Assembly: GCA_914767715.1 (NCBI GenBank)
Contig: OU612069.1
Location: forward strand, 7,504,001-7,564,000
Length of the DNA: 60,000 nucleotides
Source: Membranipora membranacea
Taxonomy: Eukaryota > Bryozoa > Gymnolaemata > Cheilostomatida > Membraniporidae
Direction: 5' to 3'
The translations under genes and the position numbers were made by a program. Position 1 is the stretch's first letter. Each line of letters starts with the position of its first letter. This document shows, in pieces, positions 1 to 11,504 of the stretch. The notes beneath the pieces are model-generated. The model ran no database searches and was not told where the DNA came from. It worked only from the letters and a program-made list of their open reading frames with translations.

Positions 1-423
1 AGTTATATTTGATCTAAAGTTTGCATTTTTATCCGTGTTATGTCCTCAGGTCAGTTTACAATTCGGTGATTCACTTTTAAACATTTTTTGGCTAACTTTT
101 CTGAGTTGTATAAGGATGTATGACGAAAGGTCTTGAATTTCTTGACCTTGTCTGAGTACCAAATTTTAGAGAACGGTGGTCACCAACATTGTGTTCCACA
201 GTCAATCTATGTCACATTATCATCCTGCGCACAGGATTGATTGTTACTAGGCAGACCATCAATCGAATCATAAAATCAACAAAAAATTTGCCTAAGTTAG
301 ATTCAAATACAGGAGCAAATTTTCACATTGGCCTATACCACCATATATAATAAGTGATAAATGGATTCATGTAGAATGTAATGTGTATTGTTTTACAATA
401 AAGTATACCTAGCGTGCTGACTT

Positions 424-897
424 ATGATGAATTGCAACACATTGGAGTATGCTTATTGTTGTAAGGTTAAGGCAAAATCTGTAAGTGAGATACATAATGG
501 TCAGCTGCAACAAATCCTAGACAAAATGAACGAGAAAAAGAGGTCAGCTGACAACCAGCACAAGGCCTTAATGACAGCAGCAAGCAAGATCAACACTTGT
601 CTGAATGCCATCGAGTCTGATTAAAGAGGTTTCTTCACTTCACTGGAATATGCACAATGAGATGTAACTGGTGTAAAAGCAAGGTTTGAAGAACTCAACA
701 AATACAACAACTACAAGCTTATGATGAAGACAAATCAGAAAAAGCTTTGGCCGTCATCCACACTGTCGATAAAATCAACGAACGCTGTAAATAGCTAATA
801 TCCCGGAGAGCCGCAATGAAGCACATCAAAAATTGTTCTATCACTAGCAAGTCACCTGGATACTACCATCTCACCAAGTGACATAGATGCCTCGTAA
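424..897 (+). pseudogene. Decayed coiled-coil (TRIM-like) coding fragment
   Basis: An ORF at 424-624 encodes 66 residues rich in charged heptad-like sequence (HNGQLQQILDKMNEKKRSAD and onward), as in the coiled coil after B-boxes of TRIM-type E3 ligases. After its stop, related coding sequence seems to continue in shifted frames: ARFEELNKYN near 682, then a stretch ending LASHLDTTISPSDIDAS with a stop at 895-897. No RING, B-box, PRY/SPRY or NHL sequence was seen. The several frames with stops between them point to a broken copy, although a spliced gene end cannot be excluded. Assignment to TRIM rests on general resemblance, not on a diagnostic motif. Confidence 0.35.
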
Positions 898-2191
898 GCC
901 TTTCATTATATTTAAATAATTGGTCTGGTATGCTATAAATTTGAAATCCTTTGTAGACCATTGTTCATCGGACAATATTTAGCTTTGTATCGGCAATATA
1001 TTTTGGTAATGAACTTTCATGGGGGATCTGGTCAATTTATGATTCACCAGTAGTTGATAAAAACTGAGGAAATCAGACAAAGGCGATTAGAGTAAAACAA
1101 ATATCCCTGAACCAAACTATTTTTTTATTTGAAAAACTGTAATAAAATGACATTCATCTCTGTTTGGAGTTGATAATCCAAGTTTAACTTTCGAGCTGCA
1201 CTTTCTAAGGGATTTGTTCTGGAACCTCCACTTCCCAAAACCTTCTCAAACTGATGAATAAAATATGATGTATATCATCTCAAGATATTCCTTTTCAAAT
1301 TTAAAACCTTGCTGCACTGGACATCAAGAAATTTGTTGACTGTGTAAACCATATACTGTTGGTAACCGAATTTACTCAAAGATTCAACAGTAAATTATCG
1401 GTAGCATCCTTCATAGAAAATAGTTTATCAAAGTTCTTAAACCATGAACTTAAACAGGTCTTAAACCATGAAGGTTAACGCTATTTTTTATCAATAATCT
1501 AACTAAATTGTTTTCTGTTCGCCAATGACTGTCTCAACTACTCTTGAACAAGATAATGGCAGTGGCATTGAACTACTGGGTGAAGAGCAGGATAAATTTG
1601 TATTCATCATAATTTGTTTGGTTATTTTGTTAGAGTTATGCAATGGTGTTGGCATGATGCTCTGTAAGATTGACAGAAACGCTGGGTTGTGTTTTTATGA
1701 TCTCATATTCCCAAGTATTTCATGCCTAACCTAATCAATAGAACAACATCATCATTTATGTTGCCATATCAACCTTACAACAACAGTGATAATGATGATT
1801 GTGTATTGACAAGAAAAAAAACAAAAAACCTCACATCTAACGCTTGTTCAAAATCTCATAACAGTACATGTACATTCTATCAAATTTGAGAATAATTCAC
1901 CCTTCCTACACATGAAGATGAACCTCAGAAGCATTTAAAACATTTTCACCAGGATTGTCAAAAATAGCGCTAATTCAACAGTTAGAAACATTTTATCTTG
2001 GAAATCAAAATTTCATCTGATTTATCAGCAATAGAGCATGATTTTGGTCCAGTTTCACACAATTGAACGATACATTGGGGATCAGCTCAACCTGCAAGAT
2101 CAAATTTGTAATACAATGTGTAGGCACTCAGTTATACATAAAACATAATACGGCGTTATACACACTCAATCATATATATTTGAACTCTTAC
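898..2191. other. No gene recognised (downstream of LRR-like exons)
   Basis: AT-rich sequence without a convincing exon. A 69-codon ORF at 1525-1734 contains a hydrophobic stretch but has no recognisable family features and no splice context. The LRR-like gene at 2192-2823 should continue in this direction on the minus strand, but I could not place its next exon, so it may lie beyond position 1. Confidence 0.4.
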
Positions 2192-2423
2192 CTCTGTAGC
2201 TGATCTACATGTGGTGTGTCCCAGAGCTTGAGCTCTTTCAGGTGAGGAGCTATCTCATGAAGATTAGGAGGAATATTACCCATGACAATCATATGTGTGA
2301 TAGAGAGACATTTAGCTTCTGCTGTAAGTTCTGATAATTTCAGAGATCTTAGTGTCAACTCATGATAGGAAGGTATTTCATCTATCTCAGGTTCTCCAGC
2401 ATGCCGGTACCAGACTTTATACC
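2192..2423 (-). CDS. LRR-like protein, second coding exon
   Basis: On the minus strand a 232-base exon is bounded by an acceptor (CTGTCTAG) and a donor (GTAAGAG). It joins in frame to the exon at 2709-2823 (phase 1) and encodes about 77 residues. The sequence has leucine-spaced segments such as LTLRSLKLSEL and NIPPNLHEIAPHLKELKLWD, resembling the L-x-x-L-x-L pattern of leucine-rich repeats, with PP-N-LHEIAPHL suggesting irregular repeats. The exon ends in phase 2, so at least one more exon follows toward position 1. I do not recognise the family. LRR proteins usually bind other proteins, but no partner can be inferred here. Confidence 0.6.
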
Positions 2424-2708
2424 CTAGACAGCATGTAAAGAATAAGAATAAAACAAAATGTTATAGGACTTACTTAAGAGGGACTAACTGGTTGAGCTGT
2501 AGTCATCAATTAATAATATTTGGTTATGGGATCAGATACCTGATTGTCATAGTACGAACCATGTCCTCAACTTAGCATTCGTCCAATAAAAATCTCAAAA
2601 TCCAGATTATAGTCCAGTCAGATGAATTACACAACACTGCACTTAGGACTATCATTTGTTTCTCATTAACAAATTTGCTTTTCATCGGTTTTGTGCTAAA
2701 ACTCCTAC

Positions 2709-2823
2709 CTTGGGTCTCATCAGCTCTTGTATGGCTGTCTCTTGAGATACTTGAACCAGCCCCGAGCCTAGGTTTTTTATCCTGTGTCCTGATCTTAGGG
2801 GGCTTTCTTTTATTGTTTTCCAT
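2709..2823 (-). CDS. LRR-like protein, likely first coding exon
   Basis: This exon starts at an ATG (2823-2821) and ends at a donor (GTAGGAG), encoding 38 residues beginning MENNKRKPPKIRTQDKKPR. It is strongly basic and could be a nuclear-localisation-like or disordered N terminus. An acceptor (CTTGTAG) at 2840 allows 16 more transcribed bases before the ATG, so the exon may be partly 5' UTR. Reading frame and phase fit the exon at 2192-2423. The same frame runs upstream through the acceptor without a start, so the ATG is the natural start only if exons further upstream are non-coding. Confidence 0.55.
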
Positions 2824-3207
2824 GATTATCCCTCGGCACCTACAAGCTAAAAGAGGTATAATAAATAACACACTGATATAAATGCGTATGTATACTGATT
2901 TTTTACTCTGTTGCCCAACCATGCATTATGAACATGAAGGGGATCTGTTTGAGATGAAACACCAATGACTACGAGACAATTGAGCATGTACGACTAGAAA
3001 TCGTAATAAGAAAATATCAATCAATCCAGTTGCAAAACCGTAATCCTATAGAAATTTTCATTACAATATTCATCTTCTGTTGCAGGTGACCAAATTTCAT
3101 TTAATTAATACACTAACCTGTACCACAATTTTTAATTTTCAAAATCTAACAACAACATAACATGTTTACAATTAACACCGGCAATGCTTCCCTAACTCGC
3201 CGCAAAC

Positions 3208-3336
3208 ATGGACGCCACCTCGGCCGCTCACTCTATAGCCACCATTCTGGGGCCCACACTCAGTCGCCACAAATCATTTATGGAGGCAATGCCCCCCTCT
3301 AAGATGTTGAACTATGGACATACTTCTGAGTTTTAA
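3208..3336 (+). CDS. Small ORF in a GC-richer island (uncertain)
   Basis: A 42-codon ORF (MDATSAAHSIATILGPTLSR and onward) starts in good context (AAACATGGAC) within a patch clearly richer in GC and CpG than its surroundings. The sequence around the start resembles the AANATGGCGGC motif of many animal promoters, so the patch could instead be the promoter or first exon of the minus-strand LRR-like gene. No homologous family is recognised. The call as coding is weak. Confidence 0.2.
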   Translation: MDATSAAHSIATILGPTLSRHKSFMEAMPPSKMLNYGHTSEF

Positions 3337-4430
3337 TTTGAGACTTTCTTCGGAGTTGTCATCTCTCCAGTTTAGTGCTTTTATCCAACGGGAGTCAAAG
3401 AAACATAAAGATCTGATAGGGATATAGTTTGCGAAATAATTTTGGTATACGGATCGTCATTTATATCAATTTCTGCCTGTTTTTCGGACAAATTTCTTGG
3501 ATATTTTCATGAATTTTGTCACTAAAATCAAGATTTATCAGCTTCCAAGTCCCCTGTTGATTTTAAAACTTTGTCCCACAGGGTTTTCACTAATGCCTAT
3601 GATGAATCAATACATAAATTTATCCTAACATAAGCGGTTTTTCAAGATAACCCTCTTTCATCTCCTTTTTTTCCAAGCGAGGTAGGTTAAACACGAGCCA
3701 CTAGCAGACTATAACATTTGCACGTATGTTGAGAGAATTTATAGCAATGAGAAACCAAGCGTAAATCCTCTTCTACCCTGTCAGACCAGAAATAATCTTC
3801 ACTCTGATAGCCAGCCGCCAGCTGCCACACTCAGCCACAAACCTCAGCAACAACACCCAGTAGCAATACTCAGCTGCTGAGTTGTTCCCAGCCTGCATTT
3901 GAGATATACATTTAGGCTGTCAAGACCTCTAAAACAAGCGTGATACATGGGTGGAACTTCAATCCATAAATCTACCCTCTGCTGAAAGAACCTTTGTTGG
4001 CTTGAAATCATCTCAAAGTATCATTTCTAGTATTATGCAACTAGGCTGAAAGAAAAATTGGTAACCGAAATCAAGTAATCAAACCTAGTCAACCTCATAG
4101 CCAACTGGAACTTAGATGAAGTACGATCCACTTCCCTGCCCGTGAAGTTTCTCCCCCTGTCGAGCAGGCAGTCGCTTACCGTTACAGTTGGAGCATGATT
4201 AATTGTTCGATTACTTAGCGATTGACTTTCTTAGAAGTAGCTGGGCTAGCTTGAATATCCTGCAACAATAGTTGCACATAATACAAGCTATCACTACAGC
4301 AGAAAGAAGCCACTAGCAGACCAAGAAAGTTACCTAGGGTGAAAGCACTTACAGCAAAATGTCAAAAGTCAAACATGTGACAAACTGATTGTCTTTCCCC
4401 TCATGACTATGTTAACATGAGTTGCCTTAC

Positions 4431-4559
4431 CTTGTTAATGTTCAGTAGAAAACTCTTTACACAATCTCTCTGTCTGAATAACTTCTCTGAAATGGGGTTA
4501 TATCCCCAGTATGGTAGTAGACCGTCTACACCTCTTGATTCTCTAAGGTGCGGAATTAT
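4431..4559 (-). CDS. Open exon-like cassette, copy 1
   Basis: A 129-base minus-strand segment lies between an acceptor (CAATGTAG) and a donor (GTAAGGC) and is open in one frame only, encoding 43 residues (IIPHLRESRGVDGLLPYWGY, then ISEKLFRQRDCVKSFLLNINK). It is phase 0 at both ends. That phase does not join in frame to the ATG exon at 2709-2823, so it is either a 5' non-coding exon of that gene or an exon of another transcript. Four related copies at higher coordinates keep recognisable splice borders but have decayed. I do not recognise the domain. Confidence 0.4.
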
Positions 4560-6369
4560 CTACATTGAAAAGAACAATAAGATATAAATAATTATGTTTC
4601 ATTTTCCTGGTCAGAGCTCAGGAATAATGAATGAACTCTGCTACATATTCTGGTAATAAATAGTTATCCCCTTGTGGTCCCAAAAATCGTTTTCCAGATA
4701 TTTAGAACGCTACGTAATGTTAACCGGTATGTTACAGGGGTGTACATGAATCACCAAGCAGCCCGAGTTGTGAGTGAGATAAGTACAGTCGTCTATTTCA
4801 GGATTCAAGAAATTCTTGGCATTGAAGCAATAAAACATTTTCATGCAACAACATTGTAGCATTCCGAAAAATCAAACAGTGTAATTCACAAATCGCTTCA
4901 TTATATCACCATTTTCTGAAGGAATGGATGTTTATACATCTCTGACTAACACTATCAACATAAGATCAGATACGTATGTGGTAGGCTCGGAGTGAGAGCT
5001 CAAAATTCTACACAAAACATGAGTACATGCCACTATCACTAACACTGCCTGTAATCTTGTTATAGGCCTACTTGAACTTGTACTTTAGTACGATAGAGTC
5101 AAGTCAATACTGGGCCCTTATTATTGCCAATGAAAAGTTAAGTTAGATTTATGTCCTTATCGACAATGGATGGACAACTTCCAATCTTAAAGTTACATGT
5201 ATTGGCTAAGAAGCGTTGCAAATAGAACAGTAAGGGCCAAGGTAAATAATTTCTAGCTAACCCAAATTAGACCAATTTTATGTCATTTATAGAATCATAT
5301 GTGCTGTCCCACTCTGTAATCATTGTATCATATGTCAGATCTTACCGAGTATTTGGAGATACTCCCCCTGTCAAGCTGGTAGTGGCTTACCAGTAAAATG
5401 GGAGCAAATGAGTATACAGGCATATCGTATCAAAGTTGATTAACTGGCGGCTGACTTCATAGGAAGTAGTCAGGCCTCATGCTTGAAAACCCTGCGATCA
5501 TCGCATAAAATCAAGTTGCCGCCTCTGCAGCGTGCAACCGCTAAAGAGATCAAATAAATTGTCTTTAATCAACCTTCCGCCCAAACGATTTTGCAGACCT
5601 AACAAATGTGATAGCGAGTTTTCTGCTTACCTCCAAGGGCCAAATTTGACAGCTACGGTAACCTGAACATGTATGTAACAGGGGTGTATCAACATTAATA
5701 TCCAGCCCTGCGGACGAAACACCGTTCTCATTTTCAGGATTAGGGTTTTCTTAGTAATGAGGCGATAAAAAAGTGTCAGTTCCATTAAATAATCTTGTTA
5801 CTTTCCAAAAAATCAAACACTGTAAAGATTTTACCTCATCATCATATCACCATTATTCTATATGAAACTTTATACACCCCACACTAACGTTATCAACATG
5901 AGATAAGCTAAGTATGTGGTAGAAGGCTGAGAATGAAAACTTAAGCGTGTAAACCAAACATGAGTACATGTCACTGCCTAACACTGCCCGTTATCTATAG
6001 CTGCCAGTCTACACTGGTATTTTAGTCCTATCTTCAGTCATAGATGACTGAATATTTCTGTAATGATATGCTGACCTGAACCATAACTTAAATTTGCCGT
6101 GTGAAGTTTAATAATCCTAATACCAGCTACCAAATCATCGCCAAAAATGCCCTCATTTATGCCATCAAATAAACTTCTGACCACTTTGAAAATAACCTGT
6201 GTAGGTTAAAATCATCGCAAATAGCATCGTTAGGGCCAGGGTGTACAAATTCTAGATATCACAAATCATCAAGTTTAAGCCAACTGCCAACTCTAATGCC
6301 CTGTATTTGGAGTTGTTCCCATGTAGAATGCGAGCATGATGACGACCTTAATATTATGAGTTGCCCCAC

Positions 6370-6487
6370 CTTATTGCTGATCAGTATACTGCTCCTCATA
6401 TGATCACTCTGGCTGATCGACTTGTCTCTAAGTTGTCGGGAGTAGAACGTCTAAGACTCCTGATTCTCCAACTTTTTATTGAATTTT
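6370..6487 (-). pseudogene. Decayed exon cassette, copy 2
   Basis: Aligns with the cassette at 4431-4559 (shared AGAATCA, CGTCTA and ATCAG-AAGG blocks) between an acceptor (CTTGCAG) and GTGGGGC, a weakened donor. The frame of copy 1 is interrupted by stops, so it is unlikely to be used as coding exon. Confidence 0.4.
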
Positions 6488-7811
6488 CTGCAAGTAAAAT
6501 AATAAATAACATGAGTATATGATTGATTGCACTGTTCCGGGCTCAAAAGGATACATTCTGTCGTATTCTTTTACTGCATGTTTATTCACCTCATACAGTC
6601 CTTACAGCTGTGATATAGAGTTTTCCGCTTGAGTGCAGGGGCTATATTTAACGGTTACTGCAACCTTAACAGTATGTGACAGGGGTGTATACAAAAACCA
6701 ATCCAGCCCCGAGGATGAAAGATAAAACACACAGCCAGCCCTTAATGGCGTTCGGCCACGCTCGCCATTTAGGGCAGGCCGTGTACTAGGGGTTTGATTT
6801 ATTTGTGTATACACTGAACACCAATATCTTCATCAGGATTGCAGGAATTCTTAGAGTGAAATAATAAAACATTTCCTTGAAGGAATCATGCTGAATTCCA
6901 ACAAATCTACCACTGTAAAACCTTAATCACGTCATTATATCACCATTTTATATGGGTACCTTAATACACCCCTTGGGTAACGCATTATCAACATGATATA
7001 TGCTTAGTAAGTGGTAGAAGGCCGGGAATGAAAACTCAAATATCCAAACCAAATATAGTACATGACACTGCCTAACACTGCCTGCTATCTAAGGTTGCTT
7101 GTTAAAGCTGATATTTAGTATTACATCTTACAGATTTTTATGAATATACTCAACAGGGTCCTCACTTATTAATGCCGATGTAATGTTCAAATTTGATTTA
7201 TGTCCCTATTGACAAAGGATGGACAACTTCTAATCTTGAAATTTCAAATGATGTTTCAAGGGTGATTTATTGACTAATGATCCTATAATAATTTTTGAGA
7301 ATCAAAGAAGAAATTTGTGACTTCAAGTAAGAATATTTTGTTTACCACCAAAGAAGGATTTATCGATCACTTTGTGAACCCTCACTACAACACTACAACA
7401 CTGCAACTTAAAAATATCATGCAGAATTTTATGGGGCAGGTCGAACAACTTACTCACATAAATTACGAATTCAAACCTTGTTTATGACATTTATAGTATA
7501 TTGTGCGATCTTATTCTCACCAGTCAGAGTTAGTATATTGTGCGATGTTATTCTCTGCATTTGGAGTTACTCTCCCATTGAGCTGGTACAGGCTAACCAG
7601 TAAATTGGAACCAACCAAAAATGCAGAAGTATTCGATAAACCTAGTCCAACTGGCCACTGTCCTTTTCAGAAGTACCCAGACCTAACGCTTGAAAACTCT
7701 GCTAGTATTGCGTACAATTAAGGTGCCGGCACAGCACCGCTAACAATCCACTAACAGACCATGATCTGTCTTGTACTGGGATAGGATTTACAAAATGAAA
7801 CTAGTTAATAG

Positions 7812-7932
7812 ATTGATTGCCTTCTCGGCCTATTGGCTATGATCAAAGCGTCATGGCCAATGGCTGACTAGTGCCTGTTTCAGTTTTTGGCATCTTGCTG
7901 CACACCCAAGATGAGGAGGTCCACCATGGCCT
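7812..7932 (+). repeat. U2-snRNA-headed SINE-like repeat, copy 1
   Basis: Contains CTTCTCGGCCTATTGGCTAT then GATCAAAGCG at 7822-7850, matching stem-loop I of U2 snRNA with a few changes. Similarity to the copy at 8846-8965 extends through TGCCTGTTTCAGTTT to AGGAGGTCCACCATGGCCT, beyond the part that looks like U2. The U2 branch-site-pairing segment (GTAGTA) is absent, so this is not a functional U2 gene. Confidence 0.55.
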
Positions 7933-8071
7933 CACATCTAGGATGCATTCTAGTTTACTAGGATGTATCACACTCTCAGTACGAGGACTTCGGGCAACTT
8001 GCGTCCCTCTTTAGGGGCAGCCCATCCTCTGTTTTTCACCCAAATGATTAGTTTCACCTGTGTAGTCTTAC

Positions 8072-8190
8072 CTTACTTCTGTTCAGTAGCCACCTCTTCA
8101 TATGATCTCTTCGTCTGAACAACTTTTATGTTCTTGATATTGGAGCAGACCGTCTACGCCTTCTGATTCTCTGACTGTCTGCGGTATTGT
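8072..8190 (-). pseudogene. Decayed exon cassette, copy 3
   Basis: Shares ESxGVDGLL-coding sequence with copy 1 and keeps both splice borders (AATGCAG acceptor, GTAAGAC donor), but the reading frame stops after about 30 codons. This is the least decayed of the four secondary copies. It could still be recognised by the splicing machinery. Confidence 0.42.
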
Positions 8191-8646
8191 CTGCATTGAA
8201 AAGTACAATAAGATATGGATATATGATTAATTTGGCTGGTCAGAGCTCAGATATAATAAAGCAACTCTGTCATATGTACTGGTACTGAACGGTTATTTGT
8301 CTCTTGCAGTCCATACCGTCAATTTCCGCTCAGTTAAAGGGCTACAGTTTGTAACAGGGGTGTGTTAATATCAAAGCAGCCCGGATTAAGAAAGTAGAGC
8401 GATCTTTTACAGGATTCAAGAAATTATTGGTATTGAAACAATGAAATATTTCCCTCAAATAATCTTTGCTGCATCCCAAAAAAATCTAACACTGTAAAAC
8501 TCTTACATCTTCATTATATCACCATTTTTTAAAGAAACCTTTATACACCCCTGACTAACATTAAGCCAACTGACAACTCTAATGCCTTGTATTTGGAGTT
8601 GCTCGCCACATAGAATGGGAGCCCTTTATATCATGAGTTGCCCCAC

Positions 8647-8794
8647 CTTATTGGGGTTAAGTAGACTCCTCTCGACATCGACCTCTCAGTTTGATCTCTC
8701 TGATATCTCTGTCTGATCTCTGTCTGTCTGTTAAAGTGTTGTAGGAGCAGTCAACACACACACACACCTCCTGATTCTCTGTTTATGGAATTAT
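8647..8794 (-). pseudogene. Decayed exon cassette, copy 4
   Basis: Related to the other cassettes by its borders (ATTGCAG acceptor side, GTGGGGC donor side) and by the reverse complement of the CTGATTCTCTG block. The middle is disrupted by repeated GATCTCTCTGATATCTCTGTC-like sequence and a short CA repeat, and no long frame remains. Confidence 0.35.
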
Positions 8795-8845
8795 CTGCAA
8801 TAAATAAAATAATCGATGACAGTATATGTTGCGTTGGCTGTGTCA

Positions 8846-8965
8846 TGGCCTCGCTTCTCGGCCTATTGGCTAAGATCAAAGTGTCACTGCCAATGGCTGA
8901 TTAGTGCCTGTTTCAGTTTCTGGCAGCTTGCTGCACACTTACAATTAGGAGGTCCACCATGGCCT
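8846..8965 (+). repeat. U2-snRNA-headed SINE-like repeat, copy 2
   Basis: Positions 8851-8884 (TCGCTTCTCGGCCTATTGGC, then TAAGATCAAAGTGT) match the first 34 or so bases of animal U2 snRNA except for one loop change (A in the TTTT tetraloop) and one inserted A. Downstream sequence no longer follows U2 closely but is shared with copy 1, as expected for a SINE family that captured a U2 5' end. It lies about 1 kb from copy 1 in the same orientation and may have been duplicated with the surrounding segment. Confidence 0.6.
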
Positions 8966-9233
8966 GCCGCTAACATATACATGCCAACGCAGCAGTCTAC
9001 ATCGAGTTAGAACCAACTAGCCTGCATACTGACCTGAGCACTTTTTGCTGATAAACCAATTAAGGGAGCACTTCAAAGTTCAGGACAACTGGATCAAACT
9101 AAATCTAACTGCAGCAGGAACAATCAACGAAAAAAACGAAAGTGGCTTGCTTGATGAAAAGAGTTACAGGAAAAACAAATTGCCTTCTTTACCCCCTCTG
9201 ACCGGGTGCCTTTATCTTCTTGTGTAGCCTTAC

Positions 9234-9378
9234 CTTATAACTGTTCAGTAGAAACCTCTCCACATGATCTCTCTGATTGGTTCAATCTCTGTATCCAGGT
9301 TACATCTTACGGAGCACAGACAGGCTGAGACTAACACCTACACCTTTCTCCTGATTTGCCAGTTGCTTATGTAACTTT
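9234..9378 (-). pseudogene. Decayed exon cassette, copy 5
   Basis: Carries the CTGAACAG-TTATAAG end and GTAAGGC donor typical of the cassette and an acceptor-like CATGCAG. The interior is rearranged and not open in the frame of copy 1. Confidence 0.35.
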
Positions 9379-9769
9379 CTGCATGCAAAAGAACAAGTGG
9401 ATATGAATGGATGATTGATGGTGGTGGTCACAGCTCAGGAGTATATATTCTGTTATATACTCTTCTTCTGGCTGCTATTTTACCCTTACAGTTCTCCCGA
9501 TTGTGTAAAAGTGATATCAGCTAAATTAATTGGCTATGGTAACCGTCGTCGTCAAAATGTGACATAGGTTTAAATCACAAAGCATCTCATAGGAAATGTA
9601 CACCTTCAGCGTTTCCTAAGAGCTATCCATTAAGGATAGCTGAGTAGAATAAGATTGAGCATTGTCAAGCTTGATTTGATGTAAGAATGAGGAAGCATAT
9701 CATCCCCTAGGCTATGCTAACCGATTGATATGAACTGTAATGAGATTTATGACTCATTAAAACTGATTA

Positions 9770-10840
9770 CAGCAACCTTACTAATACTGTTGCCTAGAGC
9801 TCAGTTTTAGATATAAATTCCTGTGCCTGCATGAATACAAAATTTGGCACACCAACCTCTACTGTTTAATTTTGTCGTACGCGTCGGCATTACGATGAAA
9901 GAAAACTGTCAAACGCCTATGAAATTTGTCCTTATCGTCATGGTGTGCCTATAATGCACTTCAAAATCAGTGTAACACTGCCTTGCAAGCGGCAGCAAAT
10001 CTCAAGCGTTTATATCAAGTGCTGGGGCCAGTTTTGTGCTGCAATACCAACTAGCTATCGGAGTACTTGAGTGACCTCTGTACCACACCATTTTAGCGTG
10101 TAGGCTATATTATTGTGACAGTGTTCTGTATAAAAAAGTATGAGGTTGTTGTTCGAACTGCACCACTGGCACTGACACTGGCCCTAGCACTGGCACTAGC
10201 ACTAGCACTAGTACTGGCAATGGCAATAGCGATAGCGATAGCGATAGCAATAGCAATAGCAATAGCACTTAATACATGAACCCAATCTAGACACCAGCTT
10301 TCTATTACTCATACACATTCATCTTTGTGTAGCAATATGTCATCTAGACAATATAAATTGGTCTTTCAGTTAAGATTGTAGCTTGATACATTTTTGAGCA
10401 CCATCGAGACAAGCACCATGTAGGATTATAGTGTATAGGCTCTAGATGTCATGTCATCTATTGGGAGAGTGTACAATTGTGGTTATTAATGGTGGAAGAG
10501 TAATCATCTATAATCTCCTATGTAAAAAAACAAGGAAGTTATTTTGCTTGCTATCCAAGCTAGTTGTTATCCACTGTATGATCTGTGGCAATTTTAAAAC
10601 TCACAGCAACAATACTAAAACAGTTGCCTAGAGGTCATACTAATCAATCTAAATTCCTGCGGTATAATGAATACAATAATTGGCAATGCACCCTTCACTG
10701 TTCAGTTTCGTGGTCAATGATTGTCATAAAGATGAAAATTAACTGTGAAATAACAAGGAAGAAACTACGTAAGTTGATTACTGCAGTAGATGAATCCATT
10801 TTAATAATACTTTATCATCACTTGCGGACAAACACAAACT
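9770..10840. repeat. Direct duplication, about 0.85 kb apart
   Basis: Sequence around 9770-9930 (CAGCAACCTTACTAATACTG, GTTGCCTAGAG, AATTCCTG) recurs in diverged form at 10600-10765. Between them lies hexanucleotide-type low-complexity sequence. Short ORFs at 10446-10842 run through this block and have no recognisable features. Confidence 0.5.
10171..10270. repeat. Hexanucleotide repeat (CACTGG/CACTAG/GATAGC)
   Basis: About sixteen 6-base units grade from CACTGGCACTAG through GGCAAT to AGCGAT and AGCAAT. This is a simple sequence repeat with drifting unit. Confidence 0.85.
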
Positions 10841-10842
10841 AA

Positions 10843-11504
10843 GGATGTTTATCTTTGCACTTCCATTGCGAAAGCTTCAAGTCTTCCGACAGTATGCAAA
10901 TGTACTTTGGGGGTGATATCGTAATGCGTTGTGCCACAAAATTCCTTCCGACCTCGGGAAGTTCCCCATCACGTGAGAATGAGGATGTTTTTGCTATATT
11001 GGATAACAACGCTGCAGTGCTGGCTCGTGAAAAACTAACTAACTTGCAATCTCATCTTTGGTCTGCTAGATTATGTAAAATTCAGTGCCGATAATGGTTA
11101 TTGAGGTTGGCAGAGCCTTCAGCCATTCATGTTGTGTGATAATGCCACTCCGATGAAAAGCACTCGAATCAAGATTATATTGGTCTGTATGAGTATAAAT
11201 ATTAATAAGCTCTGCTATGGGTATTTGAATATTCCTGTTATAATGTAGAGTGACCACTATCCTGGTGACAGCATTGATAAGATAAGCTTACCTTGTATCT
11301 GCAGTCAGACGACAGAAATGAAGGTGATCAGCGTAATCCTCTCTGTCTCTACCAGTAATATAAGTCTGTATCAGTGGTCACCATCCTATGATTTCTGGTT
11401 TTCAAGCACTACCAGTACATGTATACACAGGGTATCCAGCTTTGAGAAGATAATGTCTGTTTTCTAGTGATGTAGACTGCTTGATTCTATATGATATAAA
11501 CACA
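10843..11504. other. No gene recognised
   Basis: A 79-codon ORF (10855-11094) and shorter ORFs are present, but none shows a family motif or a supporting splice context. Confidence 0.35.

Larger units (their letters stand above)
3700..9400. repeat. Degenerate tandem segmental duplication
   Basis: Several landmarks recur in the same order: TTTGGAGTTGCTC-like blocks (about 4140, 5350, 6290, 7550, 8590), ACAGGGGTGTA blocks (about 4735, 5676, 6682, 8356), and the exon-like cassette at 4431, 6370, 8072, 8647 and 9234. Spacing is roughly 0.6 to 2 kb and copies are strongly diverged. This is old tandem duplication with deletions. Apart from the cassette copies and the two U2-headed repeats I see no gene in it. 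Confidence 0.65.

Noticed and set aside
8846-8965. Functional U2 snRNA gene
   Set aside because: Only about the first 34 bases match; the branch-site-pairing and Sm-site regions are missing.
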